Origin: Gnetum montanum | Lineage: Eukaryota; Streptophyta; Gnetopsida; Gnetales; Gnetaceae | NCBI GenBank assembly: GCA_015680685.1 | Contig: MNCI01026467.1 | Location: forward strand, 6,121-70,120 | DNA: 64,000 nt | Direction: 5' to 3' | In this document: piece after piece, positions 21,845 to 32,330 of the stretch | Layout of the letters: every line of letters begins with the position of its first letter | Numbering within the stretch: the first letter of the stretch is position 1 | The notes under the pieces: generated by a model | What the model was told of the DNA's origin: nothing | Databases searched by the model: none | The model's input: the letters and a program-made list of their open reading frames with translations, nothing else | Made by a program: the position numbers and the translations under genes

Positions 21845-23072
21845 CAGGTCCAAATGGCAAGGGAAATGGTGAAAGGTCCCTCTGCACGTCCTTAACGGTA
21901 AGGGGCGGATCTAAGGTCCTGTCATCGTGCAGCCACCTGAGTTTCTGGAAATTCTCAAAAGCCCCAGCATAGCGGGTGGGGTACTCACGCATGTCAAAGC
22001 CAATCTGCCCTATAACACCAGCACGCACGTTGCTAGTTGAGGTAAATGCCATTATTGCCATTTTGGCCCATAATAACGCATCTCCATTTCCGACTAACCT
22101 GTTGTCATGAATAAAAAACTTGTACCATACAACATAGGCTTATCTTACATTTTGCACATAGGCTTATCTGCTACTTCACATCAATGACAAACACAAAACA
22201 AAAAAAAATATACAGCTAATAAAATTTGCTTACCCGCCTGCGTAGTACACCGTGCCTTGTGGGTTCTGGAAATAGGTCGAGACATGGTGAGCCACGAACA
22301 GCGTGTTACATGCATGATAACAACTGAACTGAGTCATTTCCCAGATCCAGTTTAAGCACCTTAAGCCTCGGGCGCTAAGTTCTCAGTCCTCGGGATGACC
22401 CGTATCGATGGCCTCGTCTGTCAAGAAGGCCAGAATCCCTTGTGCAGAACCCGCCAGTAGGTGCTCTAAAATGGCACCGGCGATATCGCCAGACAAATCA
22501 GACCACACAATGACGTTGTAGTTGCGCAGCAAGAACTGCAGAAACTCCAGCGCACCTCGTTGAAACCATATAGCCTTCCCTTGCAATAGCGTTTGCGGGG
22601 GAGGGACATTGGGGACGATGGGGTTTATACAACACAAAACCCCAACAATATCCAAGACAATCAGAACAGGCTTTAGCGTAACGCTGTATAGAAAACCCAA
22701 TACATACATTAACACCTAGATTTACATTTGCATGACTAATACAGAAAACTTATAAACTACACCTAGTTATCCAGGCCGAAATCGCCCAAGCCCTTGCAAC
22801 AACGCAAGGTTCATCCCTGACAACGGCGGTACACGCAACCCCATCAAACCCTCGCATTAACCCGAGGTCCATAATTTGAAATCCACATTCATGCAAAAGA
22901 TACCACAGAAAGTAGACATTAAAACAAACATAAGCATGTAAGGAATGACCTACCAGTTCAAAGGCGTAGGGTCACGAACATCGACCACCGCCTACGAAAC
23001 GCGCTCCAGATTTTCTTGCACCTCATCGATTTTGGCCAGTTTTGCGTTATTCCTTTTGATTTTTGGTGCCAT
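21845..23072 (-). pseudogene. Antisense gene exons 1-3: HAD/FCP1-NIF-like domain
   Basis: Exon 1 starts MAPKIKRNNAKLAKIDEV. Exon 2 holds LKPVLIVLDIVGVL (motif I position), then LEFLQFLLRNYNVIVWSDLS (matching the FL-FCF-RF-VGVWSS motif of plant NIF-type HAD proteins) and ACNTLFVAHHVSTYFQNPQGT (matching NTLLVDDSPYKAL-NPP-T). Exon 3 has GQIGFDMREYPTRYAG and DPPLT, like the GGDLR-YL---A ... PPIT end of that family. Canonical phosphatases have DxDx[TV] and a paired DD; here the second Asp of motif I is Val and the DD is His-His-like. So the fold is likely, catalysis is doubtful. One TAG in exon 1, one TGA (22383) in exon 2. Confidence 0.65.
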
Positions 23073-23129
23073 TGTAACAGCTTCAGAATTTTTTTCACCA
23101 TTTAACACTTAGAAATCTTCGCAAAATCA

Positions 23130-23166
23130 CATGCTCTAATCCTATGCTCTTCCTTCTCTCACTCAG
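23130..23166 (+). promoter_or_regulatory. Candidate + strand splice acceptor upstream of B RT
   Basis: CTCTTCCTTCTCTCACTCAG ends at 23166, after a CTCTAATCC branch-like sequence. It is a strong plant-type acceptor in the sense direction. The whole antisense coding region lies between the protease stop and this point. A matching donor was not fixed; CAAC|GTAAAG near 18349 is one candidate. Confidence 0.45.
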
Positions 23167-23287
23167 CAATAGTTACGAATTCGAATTCACAATAGCCAAC
23201 AGCCTGTCCTCATCAAAAACTACTTACTTATATGCGAGGATCACCGACTTGATATCCGATTTCAGCGGGACTTTCCTAAAACGGAAC

Positions 23288-23801
23288 NNNNNNNNNNNNN
23301 NNNNNNNNNNNNNNNNNNNNNNNNNNNNNNNNNNNNNNNNNNNNNNNNNNNNNNNNNNNNNNNNNNNNNNNNNNNNNNNNNNNNNNNNNNNNNNNNNNNN
23401 NNNNNNNNNNNNNNNNNNNNNNNNNNNNNNNNNNNNNNNNNNNNNNNNNNNNNNNNNNNNNNNNNNNNNNNNNNNNNNNNNNNNNNNNNNNNNNNNNNNN
23501 NNNNNNNNNNNNNNNNNNNNNNNNNNNNNNNNNNNNNNNNNNNNNNNNNNNNNNNNNNNNNNNNNNNNNNNNNNNNNNNNNNNNNNNNNNNNNNNNNNNN
23601 NNNNNNNNNNNNNNNNNNNNNNNNNNNNNNNNNNNNNNNNNNNNNNNNNNNNNNNNNNNNNNNNNNNNNNNNNNNNNNNNNNNNNNNNNNNNNNNNNNNN
23701 NNNNNNNNNNNNNNNNNNNNNNNNNNNNNNNNNNNNNNNNNNNNNNNNNNNNNNNNNNNNNNNNNNNNNNNNNNNNNNNNNNNNNNNNNNNNNNNNNNNN
23801 N
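23288..23801. other. Assembly gap (514 N)
   Basis: All bases are N. The gap removes the N-terminal part of B RT and perhaps the upstream control region of the antisense gene. Any frame crossing it is meaningless. Confidence 0.99.
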
Positions 23802-23802
23802 T

Positions 23803-24890
23803 GGTTTCATCCGTGTGGTCGATTACTCGGACTGGGTATCTAACATTGTAGTCGTCCCAAAGAAGACCGGAAGCATACGCATATGCATATACTTCCGGGA
23901 TTTGAATAAGGCCACAATCAAGGATAACTTCCCGCTTCCAAGTATCGATCAGCTAGTCGATACGACAGCTGGGCATGCGCTTCTATCCTTTATGGATGGT
24001 TTTTCAGGCTATAATCAGATTTGAATCAACCCAAAACATTAATTGACCACGACATTCATGACGTCCTAGGGAACCTTTTGCTACACTATGATGCCTTTGG
24101 TCTAAAGAACGCCGGAGCAACGTATCAATGAGCCATGACATACATCTTCAACGATTACCTCCTAGGAAGGTTGAATGATTACGTAGACGATATAGTTTTT
24201 AAGTCTTTAAAGTTTGAGGATCATTCAGGAGACCTGGAGTTAGTCCTTAAAAGATGCTCCAAATACGAGCTCCGGCTTAACCCAAAGAAGTGCATATTCG
24301 GAGTCAAAACCGGACGCATGCTGGGGTTTGTGGTTTCGGAAACCAGCATACGAGTTGACCCTGATAAGGTCAAAGCCATTGTCGAATTAACGCCTCCTAT
24401 AGACCTTAAACAATTACGCGGGTTACAAGGATGCTTACAATTTATATGCCGGTTCATCTCGAGGTTAACCGACAAGCTACACCCTATGCAACACTTGCTG
24501 AAAAAGGGGGTTAATTTCAAATGGACCGACGATTGCCAACATGCGTTTGATAGCTTAAAACAAGAACTACAACATTTATCGACGGTTTTCCCACCACAAA
24601 GGGACTTACCATTTTACATTTACCTCGCAACTTCGGACGTAGCATTAGCCGCATTACTTTGTCAAAGGAGGGATGATGGGTCGAAAGTGCCCATCTACTA
24701 CTTGAGTCATGCTCTATGTGCATATGAAACGAGGTACAACGATGTAGAGTGTAATTGCCTAGCATTAGTTTTTATGCTTAAAAAGTGTAGGCATTATCTC
24801 TTCCATAGCAAGGTCAACATCATCTGTAAAAACAACATTCTTAGGGCCATTACGCACAACCTATACGAGAGTAGTAAAATAGCTCGCTAG
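23803..24890 (+). pseudogene. B reverse transcriptase and RNase H
   Basis: After the gap GFIRVVDYSDWVSNIVVVPK, ICIYFRDLNKATIKDNFPLP, IDQLVDTTAGHALLSFMDGFSGYNQI and, after one frameshift near 24095, FGLKNAGATYQ, the catalytic YVDDI (24180-24194) and LRLNPKKCIFGV. These are Tat-group RT motifs. The first RNase H follows (PFYIYLATSDVALAALL, PIYYLSHAL, YNDVECNCLALVFMLKKCRHYLF) to a stop at 24888. Stops in RT include a TGA at 24022 and a TGA near 24128. Confidence 0.9.
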
Positions 24891-25580
24891 AAGGCTATCA
24901 TGGCAGAATTCGATCTACACTATATTGGCCAATCATCTACAAAAGGCCAGGCAATAGCTGACTAGTTAATAACTTCACCAATTAACAATCAAGCAACTAT
25001 AGAACCAGAGTTCCCTGACGAACATGTACATAGTTTAAGCCCTGTCTTGATAGGCCCCGAAGCAATGTTGTATTTCGACAGAGCTTTAACCGCTAGAGGT
25101 GGCAGTGCTGCCAATGTTATTACGCTATCGCCTGAGGATGTGTGTCTTCATGCTTATCGCTTGACCTTCCCTTGTACGAACAATGTGGCAGAGTACGAGG
25201 GGCTCCTCAGGGGATTACTAACTGCCAGTGAACTCGATGTTCGACACCTGGCGATTAGGGGAGATTCGATGCTTTTCATAAATCAAATCACAGGAGTCTA
25301 TGCCTGCAAGGCCGTACATTTGCAGCCCTACTGCGATAAGGCTAAAGATCTTCTGAGACGATTTGCGACCATCGATGCCCAGCACGTGCCACGCACAGAT
25401 AACACACTGGCCGACGCACTGGCTACACTAGCTTTGAACGTGCCTTCACATCTTTTTGACACCTTCCCTGCATTGATAATAGACTGCGCATATCCTATCA
25501 TTCAGACGGCGCAAATCTCTTCTCTTCTCGAGGAAAGCACACCTGAATGGTACGACGACATTAAAACTTACCTTTTACAA
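24891..25580 (+). pseudogene. B second (archaeal-type) RNase H
   Basis: Links from AIMAEFDLHYIGQSSTKGQA into LYFDRALTARGGSAANV, NNVAEYEGLLRGLLTASELD and LAIRGDSMLFINQITGVYAC, ending with NTLADALATLA. The additional aRH domain between RT-RNaseH and integrase is the hallmark of the Tat lineage. The first catalytic Asp (YFDRA) and the AEYEGL glutamate are present. Stops at 24888 and 24963 precede it; from 25047 the frame is open through most of integrase. Confidence 0.88.
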
Positions 25581-26789
25581 GGTGAGCTACCGTCTGAGTT
25601 GACACGCGGGCAGAAAGATGTGATCCGGAAGCGGGCTAGGCAATACGTCATCATTAGAGACAACACTCTTTGTAGACGCTCCTTTGATGGTGTGCTGCTT
25701 ACTTGTGTTGACAAAAACCAAGCGCAGCATATAGTCGATGAAGTTCACGAGGGACTGTGCAGTGGCCACGTAGCACCACGGGCTATGGCCCTAAAAATCT
25801 GTCGCTTAGGATACTACTGGCCGTGCATGGAAAAGGATTACCTGACAAAGGTTAAAAATTGTGACACGTGTCAGCGTCACACGAATCTCATACACATGTC
25901 ACCTACAGAATTACATACAACGCAGATAACATGCTCATTTCAACGATGGGGACTAGACATTATAGGCCTCATCATGCCGAAATCTTCCACAGGTCATAGC
26001 TTCATCATTACCGCTACTGAGTATTTTACAAAGTGGGTAGAGGCTGTTCCCCTATGAAAGATCACATCTCAGCAGATTTGCCATTTTATCTTGGACAATA
26101 TAGTAACCAGATTTGGTCTCCCGATGACTATCGTGACCGACAATGGGCCACAGTTTAGTAGCACGGAAACCAAATCCTTCTATGATAACCTGGGCATTAG
26201 ACAATCTTTTTCCTCCCCCTATTACCCACAAGCGAATGGCCAAGCTGAAGCAATGAACAAAGTGATCATCAATCTGCTCAAGAAAATGCTTGACGGCAAC
26301 AAAAGGCGGTGGCACGAACAGATCCTCTATGTGCTATGGGCATATCGTACTACGTGTAGGACGGCTACGGGTAGTACACCCTATAGCCTGGTTTACGGGT
26401 CCGAAGCGGTACTGCCTCTCGAGTTGCAAATTCCTTCTCTGAGAATGGTCCTCTCCACGGTTATAAATGAGGCTCAACACACCGAGTCTCGAATCGCGGA
26501 TCTAGATTCAGTAGAAGAGAAGCAGATATAGGCTCTTGACACAATTGAAAGGTATCAATACAAACAGAGATAGAAGCATCACCACAACCTTCAGCAACGC
26601 CCAATCAAGAAAGGAGATCTAGTTCTCAAGGCCGTGTGTGAACTAGTAGGCAAGTTCTCTGCAAACTGGGAGGTCCCTTTCTTGGTGGTTGACGCGTACA
26701 ACAACGGAGCATTCAAATTAGCAGACGTCAATGACAATGAATTACCGAACCCTATAAATCATGTATATATGAAGCGGTATTACGTTTAG
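25581..26789 (+). pseudogene. B integrase
   Basis: Same frame as aRH. Zinc-binding HHCC: VHEGLCSGHVAPRA then CDTCQ (about 25743-25872). Catalytic DDE: GLDIIG (25951), TDNGPQF (26136) and the glutamate in NGQAEAMNK (26236). ATGSTPYSLVYGSEAVLP and KGDLVLKAVCE follow. It would insert cDNA into the genome and duplicate 5 bp of target. Only three stops (26055, 26529, 26571) before the terminal TAG at 26787. Confidence 0.9.
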
Positions 26790-26832
26790 CAGCATCTCCA
26801 GTGTGAACAATCAGGTATGGCAACGATCGTCC

Positions 26833-27218
26833 ACTACGACGCTAAACTAGCAAGTTGTAACCGTCCGTTACGACGTAAAACTGGCAATGTTGTACAGGTC
26901 TACCAAGATGAAAAACTGGCATATTTTTCACGCGTCCACCATGACGCTAAACTGGCATAGGTAAGTAGCCGTCTTCTGAGACGTAAAACTAGCATAGATC
27001 TGTCCCTGGGTCATGACACGAAACTGACATCCACAGCATGGTCTGCTGAGACCATAAAGCAGACACACCACCGTTCGCTATGATGTAAAACTAGCATTTG
27101 TTGGTCCGCCCGGACTTTAAACTGGGACCATGGTCTGCTGAGACTTAAAACCAGCAATGACAGTCTACCAGGACTTAAAACTAGCACTTACAGACTACTG
27201 CCATGTAAATCAAGCGAG
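26833..27218 (+). repeat. Tandem repeat R2 after B pol
   Basis: About twelve degenerate units, 30-37 bases apart, with a core like GACGTAAAACTAGCA or GACTTAAAACTGGCA. R1 (18551-18770) has the related core GGCCTTAAACTAGTTA. Variable tandem repeats in the 3' untranslated region are known for Tat-group elements. Confidence 0.8.
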
Positions 27219-28324
27219 CGTGATCATCTCTGTACGACTGCACGACAAACGAGATGGGATACTGGGACAGTCCCAGTGTCGCCACCCCACCGGCATCCTA
27301 CTGATTCCTCGGATGAGCTAAGAGGCATCTTACTGATCCCTTGGAGATGTCGTCGCTGTACCCACTGCAGCGGTGGTACTTCTAAGAGTTTAGTCTCACC
27401 AGCCGGAGCCCCGATGAAATCCTCATCGACAACGACCTCGGGGACCTATGCTGATCATCGCTATCAGATGCTGGCTTCGCAAATTCATCTAGCTGGTTCT
27501 TTGCCTAGCCAGTTAGGTGCACTGTGTCTGATGTCTTTTGGTAAAGATATGCTAGGCCAATCGTCAGGATTGGCGGCTCCGGCCTCATGCTACAGCTCCT
27601 TCTTCACAGCCCAATCGCTCTATCTCGCATCAAACGGCACTCGTTTTGACAACCTCGCCTCTTGTTCGCATGAGCAATGGTGTCCTTTATTTTCTTCTGT
27701 GGTTGCAAGTTACTTGCTTTGAGGGTGTGGTTCAAAGGTACGTCCATCTGAGCGGTGAAGAACAACAGCATTTTGAGATGGTTGCTCAGGTTTGCCCGAC
27801 CACTTAGAACTGCATGCCTATACCTCTCATAATCCTACCTGTAGCTCTTATTTTGTTTCATCCCTACCACCCGCTTCCCGTACGCAAAAGCTACATATGC
27901 AAACATCCACCTTTCACACTCGCAGTGCAATCAAGCCCATAACACGGTTAAGCGCTATAGCAAAGATATCGCAGAAGTGATGCGCTGTGCTCCTTTTGCA
28001 AGCATTCTTGCTATAATCGATGACAGAGAGATCTCAGGCTAATGCGTTACGCTCGTCTGAAAGCATTCCTGTTGACATAAGTGTGGGTACGTTTCTATGC
28101 GTTCAGTAAGCGTATTCTATACTCCTACCATCCTGACTTATTTTGCGTCTTCCCAGAACCTGTTTCCTACTATGTCATTCTATGTCCCATTCCCTCCAGC
28201 TTTGCTCTTCCATGTTGACAGGGCAACTCTTGAGTAGCCATGAATGACGCTGTTCTTGCTTCTACCAATCTGGTGTTTCGTATTCTTTGTCGACGTCTTT
28301 CAGGCAAGCCCTCTAACCATCAAC
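27219..28324 (+). other. B 3' untranslated region
   Basis: 1.1 kb with no supported gene. One open frame (27276-27722) has no recognisable domain and biased Ser/Ala/Thr content. A near-duplicate GGCATCCTACTGATTCCT / GGCATCTTACTGATCCCT lies near 27290-27340. Confidence 0.5.
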
Positions 28325-28337
28325 AAAGAGGGGCCAT
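28325..28337 (+). other. B polypurine tract
   Basis: AAAGAGGGG (28325-28333) plus CCAT directly before the 3' LTR. It is the plus-strand primer. Confidence 0.8.
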
Positions 28338-29843
28338 TGAAACACCATGAAAATTATGAGTCGGCCTCAGGCAAAGATCCGCAATTCAGGCAAGGGCGCA
28401 TGTCAGAATTCCAGAAGGGAGAATAAGACAGAGCAACACCAAGAGGCGTGTAGCATCAAGTCTTCAACTTCTTGTGCAGATTCCTAATCTTACTATGTTT
28501 TCTCTGTTTACACTATACCATGCGACGTAGCGTAATGGCGCTTAGCATGATTCTGTTTAAACATAGTCTGGCATCAGAAGGCTAGTTACTTTGACATGGG
28601 GAGAGGCTTGAGCAGCGTAATATGCGACTTCTTGTATATTTTGCTAAGTCTTTTGTTCAAGGCCAGGTTTACGCTCTGCTACGCACGACAGCGTAATGAG
28701 CTCCAAAACAGTCAAAGGAAAAGTCTAAGAAAGTGCGATTGCGCATCATACGCTCATCACGCAACGTAGCGTATCACAGCGTATTGCGTCGCCAAGCTAG
28801 ACATCGTTTACGCTTCATTACGCATGGCTGCGTAAGCGAGCGTAAAAGAACTTGAATCCATTATTTCCATGTTATGTTATGCTCGTGCACGCAACGCAGC
28901 GTGAATGAGCATAATATAACCCAAAGACAGTTGAAACATGCCCGACGCGCATCTATTCTTTACACGCACAATACGCAAATAAGCATATTGTGCGTAGTCA
29001 TGAAGTTTGACACAAAAATGATCAGGCCAACAGTACCTGAAACATTTGGGACACACATCATCAGGGTTGCACCTTTTCCATAGGATGTCGTAGCCTATAA
29101 ATATCCCAGCTGAAAAAAAATCAAGAAAGAGGAAGGACATTTTTCTGAGCACAGGAGCACTTATCACTTTGAGCAGAGACAGAGAGGGCAGCACTTTGGC
29201 AATTGTTGACAGCATCACCTTCCGGCAGAAAGAGAGCACAGTTTGCTTTGAGCATCAGTAACCATTGGCTGTCCTAAACAGAAACTACCTAAGGCGAAAG
29301 AAGCAGATCCAAGATCGTGGGATCATCTTGCACGGTTCGAAGGCTCTATTGGTCAGAAATAGTTGATCGATAGATGTCAGAGCTTGACCTTCTTTGCATC
29401 CTAGCTTTGGCCCACGAGGTAGACCAGACTTCCATTTGGACAGTTTTCTTGTTGTTTTGTGCTTGCTTTACATCAAGTAATCGAGGTCTCCCCAGTGTAA
29501 CGTGACATACAAAATATACATCTTTTAAGTCAAAGCGCAGATCTTGAGACTACGTGTTTCTCTTGTATTAGCCTCCTCTTATCGTGTTTAGCGTTATCAT
29601 CGTTACAATTCATCTACGTTGTTTTTCCCCTCATTTTGCGATTCCTCGAATCAGATCGTTTCACGAGATATTCATTATCTCCATCAGTTTACTAACTAGT
29701 AAGTCCCTGTCTGATTGACAAGACCGTTCAGGGCGCCGCGGATTTGTTTTTCCAGCATAGCCCTCGCACGGATCCGTGGTTAAAACTGTGTACACGGGAT
29801 TTTGTTTGGTATTTTCCAGCTGCCGATGTTTTTCGTCGTTACA
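28338..29843 (+). repeat. B 3' LTR
   Basis: TGAAACACCATG to CGTTACA, followed by TSD CTAAG. In the first ~285 bases 11 of 13 differences from the 5' LTR are transitions. TATA box at 29096-29103. Confidence 0.93.
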
Positions 29844-29848
29844 CTAAG

Positions 29849-31750
29849 GATGGTGAGGAGGAAGGGTATCAGAAGATAAGATCAACGATCCATATCCCTG
29901 GTTCTACTACCAATGAACACCAACTGTTCACAGAGGAAACAACCACTTATGCTAAGGACGGGCACTTTGATCATCACAACGATCGGGACCATAGCAGCCA
30001 AAGAGAAGGCAAGAAACATCATCATGGCGATGGTTCCCCTTCTTCTTTCCCTTCTTCACATCACTCACCCTCTCCTTCCACATCTGGGCACAACCACCAT
30101 GAACATAAAGGGGAGGATAAAAGTAAAATGGATGAGAGACCTCGATGGGAGAGTCGAGAGAGAGGACAAGGGAAAGGACGTAGGGAGAGTAGGAAACCAC
30201 GTAGACATCATAGACGTCATGATAGAGATGATCATGACGAACCCCTACTCGCAACCCAAAGTATGCTTGATATCACAGAGGTGGTTAGGATTCCCACAAG
30301 GCACTTAAAAAAAAATCAGATCAAGCATTTGGACATAAATAATATCCCACGTTTTGAAGGGGGATACAATGCTGATCCTCAACATCATTTATAGGCATTC
30401 CATGATGCCTGTGCCTTGCAAAATATAGATAATGAGTGGCAGAAGCTTAAGTTGTTCCCAAGGAAACTCATCAAAGAAGCAGAGAGCTAGTACCAGTCCT
30501 TAGAACTGAAAACCATCAGGAGGTGGAGTACGATGCTCGAGGTGTTCAACAACAAATATCAGACCTACTCCAGAGTGTCCAATTTGCGTAAGCAGATGTA
30601 AGGCTGGAAACAAGGTGATTATGAACCCTTGGATGCTGCCATGGCCTGCTACTATACATTGCTACATCGTTGTCCAGGCCATGGGTACACTAAGCGGGAT
30701 CAACTACGTCACATCGTGGATGGGCTAAGGAATGAAATGAGAAGAACTCTTGGGACTTATGCCCAAGGGAAACTTTCCCAACTTAGAGCCCATGAAGTTG
30801 AAAGTTTGTTGGAACAAGTAGCACAATAAGAGGGTGAACTATGTAAGAGGGAAAGTGCAAAGGAGTACAACCACGATCCCTCCCTTCGAAAGAAGGGAGT
30901 GAAATTTTGTGATGAAGAGGATGAGTCACCAATCGAAGAGTTGGTGAATCGAAAAACTTTGCCAATCCAAAAATTAACAACCAAGGTATCGGCCAAAGTA
31001 GATCAAATGTGGGATTCCTTGGACTCAAAAATTGAAATAGTCTTGAAAATTGTAGAAGAGTCTAAGGTAGAGCAAAGTAGTGACAAAGCAAAGAACAAGA
31101 GGAGAGATTTAAGCCCTACACATAACAAGGGTAAGGGAAAAATCACTAACTCCGATGTGGCTACAGATTCTAACACAGACGATGATGGTGGATGTGAGGT
31201 CTGCTACTATGACCATCCTAAGGGATGTTGCCCCATTATCTCACATTTACAGGAGTCTGGGGTGTATGCACTAAATCCAAGACTCAATCAATAGCAAACA
31301 CCCCGAAGGTTGCCTTATCCACAAGGTAACCCAAGGCAGTTCCACCAACCACTAACGTATTATCCAAGTGGAACTCCACCTCAACCCATCGAACAACATC
31401 AACAATGGAAATACCCACAGTCATGGGGGATGCCATCACCAAAACAACAGTACCCTTACAGGCAGCCTGATCCTTATGGATATTATGTGCAGCAGTTGAT
31501 TTCTCCAAGTAACTCTATGGGTCATGCAACCCCCAACCGTCACTACCAAGCTCAGGAGTACTTCCGAAGGACTCCTTCTCCTCCGAGAGACACTCCATAC
31601 CCACACCATCCTCCTAATCCATCCGCATCTCTTCCACCTCAAGTAGTTCCCGTAACACCTCCTACTCCAACAATGCAAGGGGAACTTCCTCCTCAACCAT
31701 AGCAACGTCACACTGTGAGAGCTGTAAATATCCAACCTGCTACTGGTTCT
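29849..31750 (+). pseudogene. A gag, main part
   Basis: Resumes in frame (DGEEEGYQKIRSTIHIPG). A His/Asp-rich and then Arg-rich segment (29920-30245: DGHFDHHNDRDHSS, HHHGDG, SRKPRRHHRRHDRDDHDE) leads to the capsid-like core: FEGGYNADPQHHL, AFHDACALQNIDNEW, RRWSTMLEVFNNKYQ, DAAMACYYTLLHRC and RRTLGTYAQGKLSQLRAHEV. The core has the helical layout of Retrotrans_gag but no simple CCHC knuckle; a CEVCYYDHPKGCCP motif near 31197 may bind zinc. A Pro/Gln/Tyr-rich region follows (31300-31700). Stops: 30392, 30488, 30599, 30827, 31292, 31700. Confidence 0.85.
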
Positions 31751-32330
31751 AACAACTGTAAAAAGAGAAGACCATACTTCAAAACCAAAAGCCCAGACAA
31801 AATATCGCAACAACAAGCACTTGAGGTCATGTACACGCCTCCGCCATCTAACACTTTAGAGCACCCTTCAGTCCAACAGGGCGTAACGCATACGGTTATG
31901 TTAACGCATATTGTAACTGATTGGATCAAGGTAGGCCACCTTCCCAGGAAACTAACTGACCCTGGGAGTCCCTTAATCTATCTACAGATCACTGGAAATA
32001 AACCACATAGGGCTCTTCTTGACTTAGGTTCCGAAGTCAACTTAATTTCACAAAAGATGTATCATGCCTGGAACCTGCCCCAACTTAAGAAGAGCAACAT
32101 TCAACTACAGCTGGCAGACCAGTCCATCACCATTCCCTTGGGATTGGTGGAGGATGTTTTACCACTATGTGTGGTTGGTCCTACCCAGCTGACTTTCTGG
32201 TGATTGAAGTGAACAACAATGAAGGGGACTTCCCAATTATAATGGGAAGGGCATGGCTAAGCACAGTAGATGCATGCCTTAGGATCCGCGATCTTTCCTT
32301 GGAAATCTCTAAGGTAAACATATGTGGAAA
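31751..32330 (+). pseudogene. A protease
   Basis: HTVMLTHIVTDWIKVGHLPR, LIYLQITGN and the catalytic loop RALLDLGSEVNLISQ (DLG, where C has DSG), then LADQSITIPLGLVEDVLPL and, after a +/-1 frameshift near 32200, DFPIIMGRAWLSTVDA. The I-MGR-W closing motif corresponds to ILGRPFL in Athila. Cleaves Gag in trans or cis if functional; the frameshift and loop change suggest it is not. Confidence 0.8.

Larger units (their letters stand above)
18963..23072 (-). pseudogene. Antisense 8-exon gene in B (HAD-like plus transposon-associated domains)
   Basis: Read on the - strand from ATG at 23072 to TAA at 18963-18965. Exons: 23072-22954, 22683-22234, 22098-21845, 21746-20712, 20613-20398, 20327-20199, 20121-19304, 19217-18963. 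All seven introns (270, 135, 98, 98, 70, 77, 86 bp) are GT-AG with good donors (GTAGGT, GTAAGC, GTAAGG, GTAAGC, GTAATG, GTATGT, GTAAGC) and pyrimidine-rich acceptors. Phases match at every junction, total 3276 nt. Ten internal stops, six TAG and four TGA, no frameshift. Predicted parts: HAD/FCP1-like (exons 1-3), transposon-associated domain and basic region (4), low-complexity (5), helical and coiled coil (6-7), acidic tail (8). The frame surviving splicing on this strand argues for a real gene recently under selection. The product's function is unknown. Confidence 0.82.
12825..29843 (+). mobile_element. Element B: Tat-lineage LTR retrotransposon with an antisense gene
   Basis: 17.0 kb, LTRs of 1528 and 1506 bp, perfect TSD. 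Order on + is LTR, primer site, gag-protease in one frame (14596-18384), tandem repeat R1, a spliced gene on the opposite strand (23072-18963), assembly gap, RT, RNase H, second RNase H, integrase (to 26789), tandem repeat R2, 3' region, polypurine tract, LTR. The second, archaeal-type RNase H before integrase and the integrase style (TGSTPYSLVYGSEAVLP) place it in the Tat group, which includes Ogre. It is the youngest layer of nest 1: over the first ~285 LTR bases I count 13 mismatches between the two copies. Confidence 0.93.

Noticed and set aside
23144-23851. A 235-codon + frame and a 182-codon - frame across 23262-23810
   Set aside because: They consist mostly of the 514 N gap; not coding evidence.
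27276-27722. 148-codon + frame in the B 3' region
   Set aside because: No domain, compositionally biased, follows tandem repeats; probably chance in GC-richer DNA.
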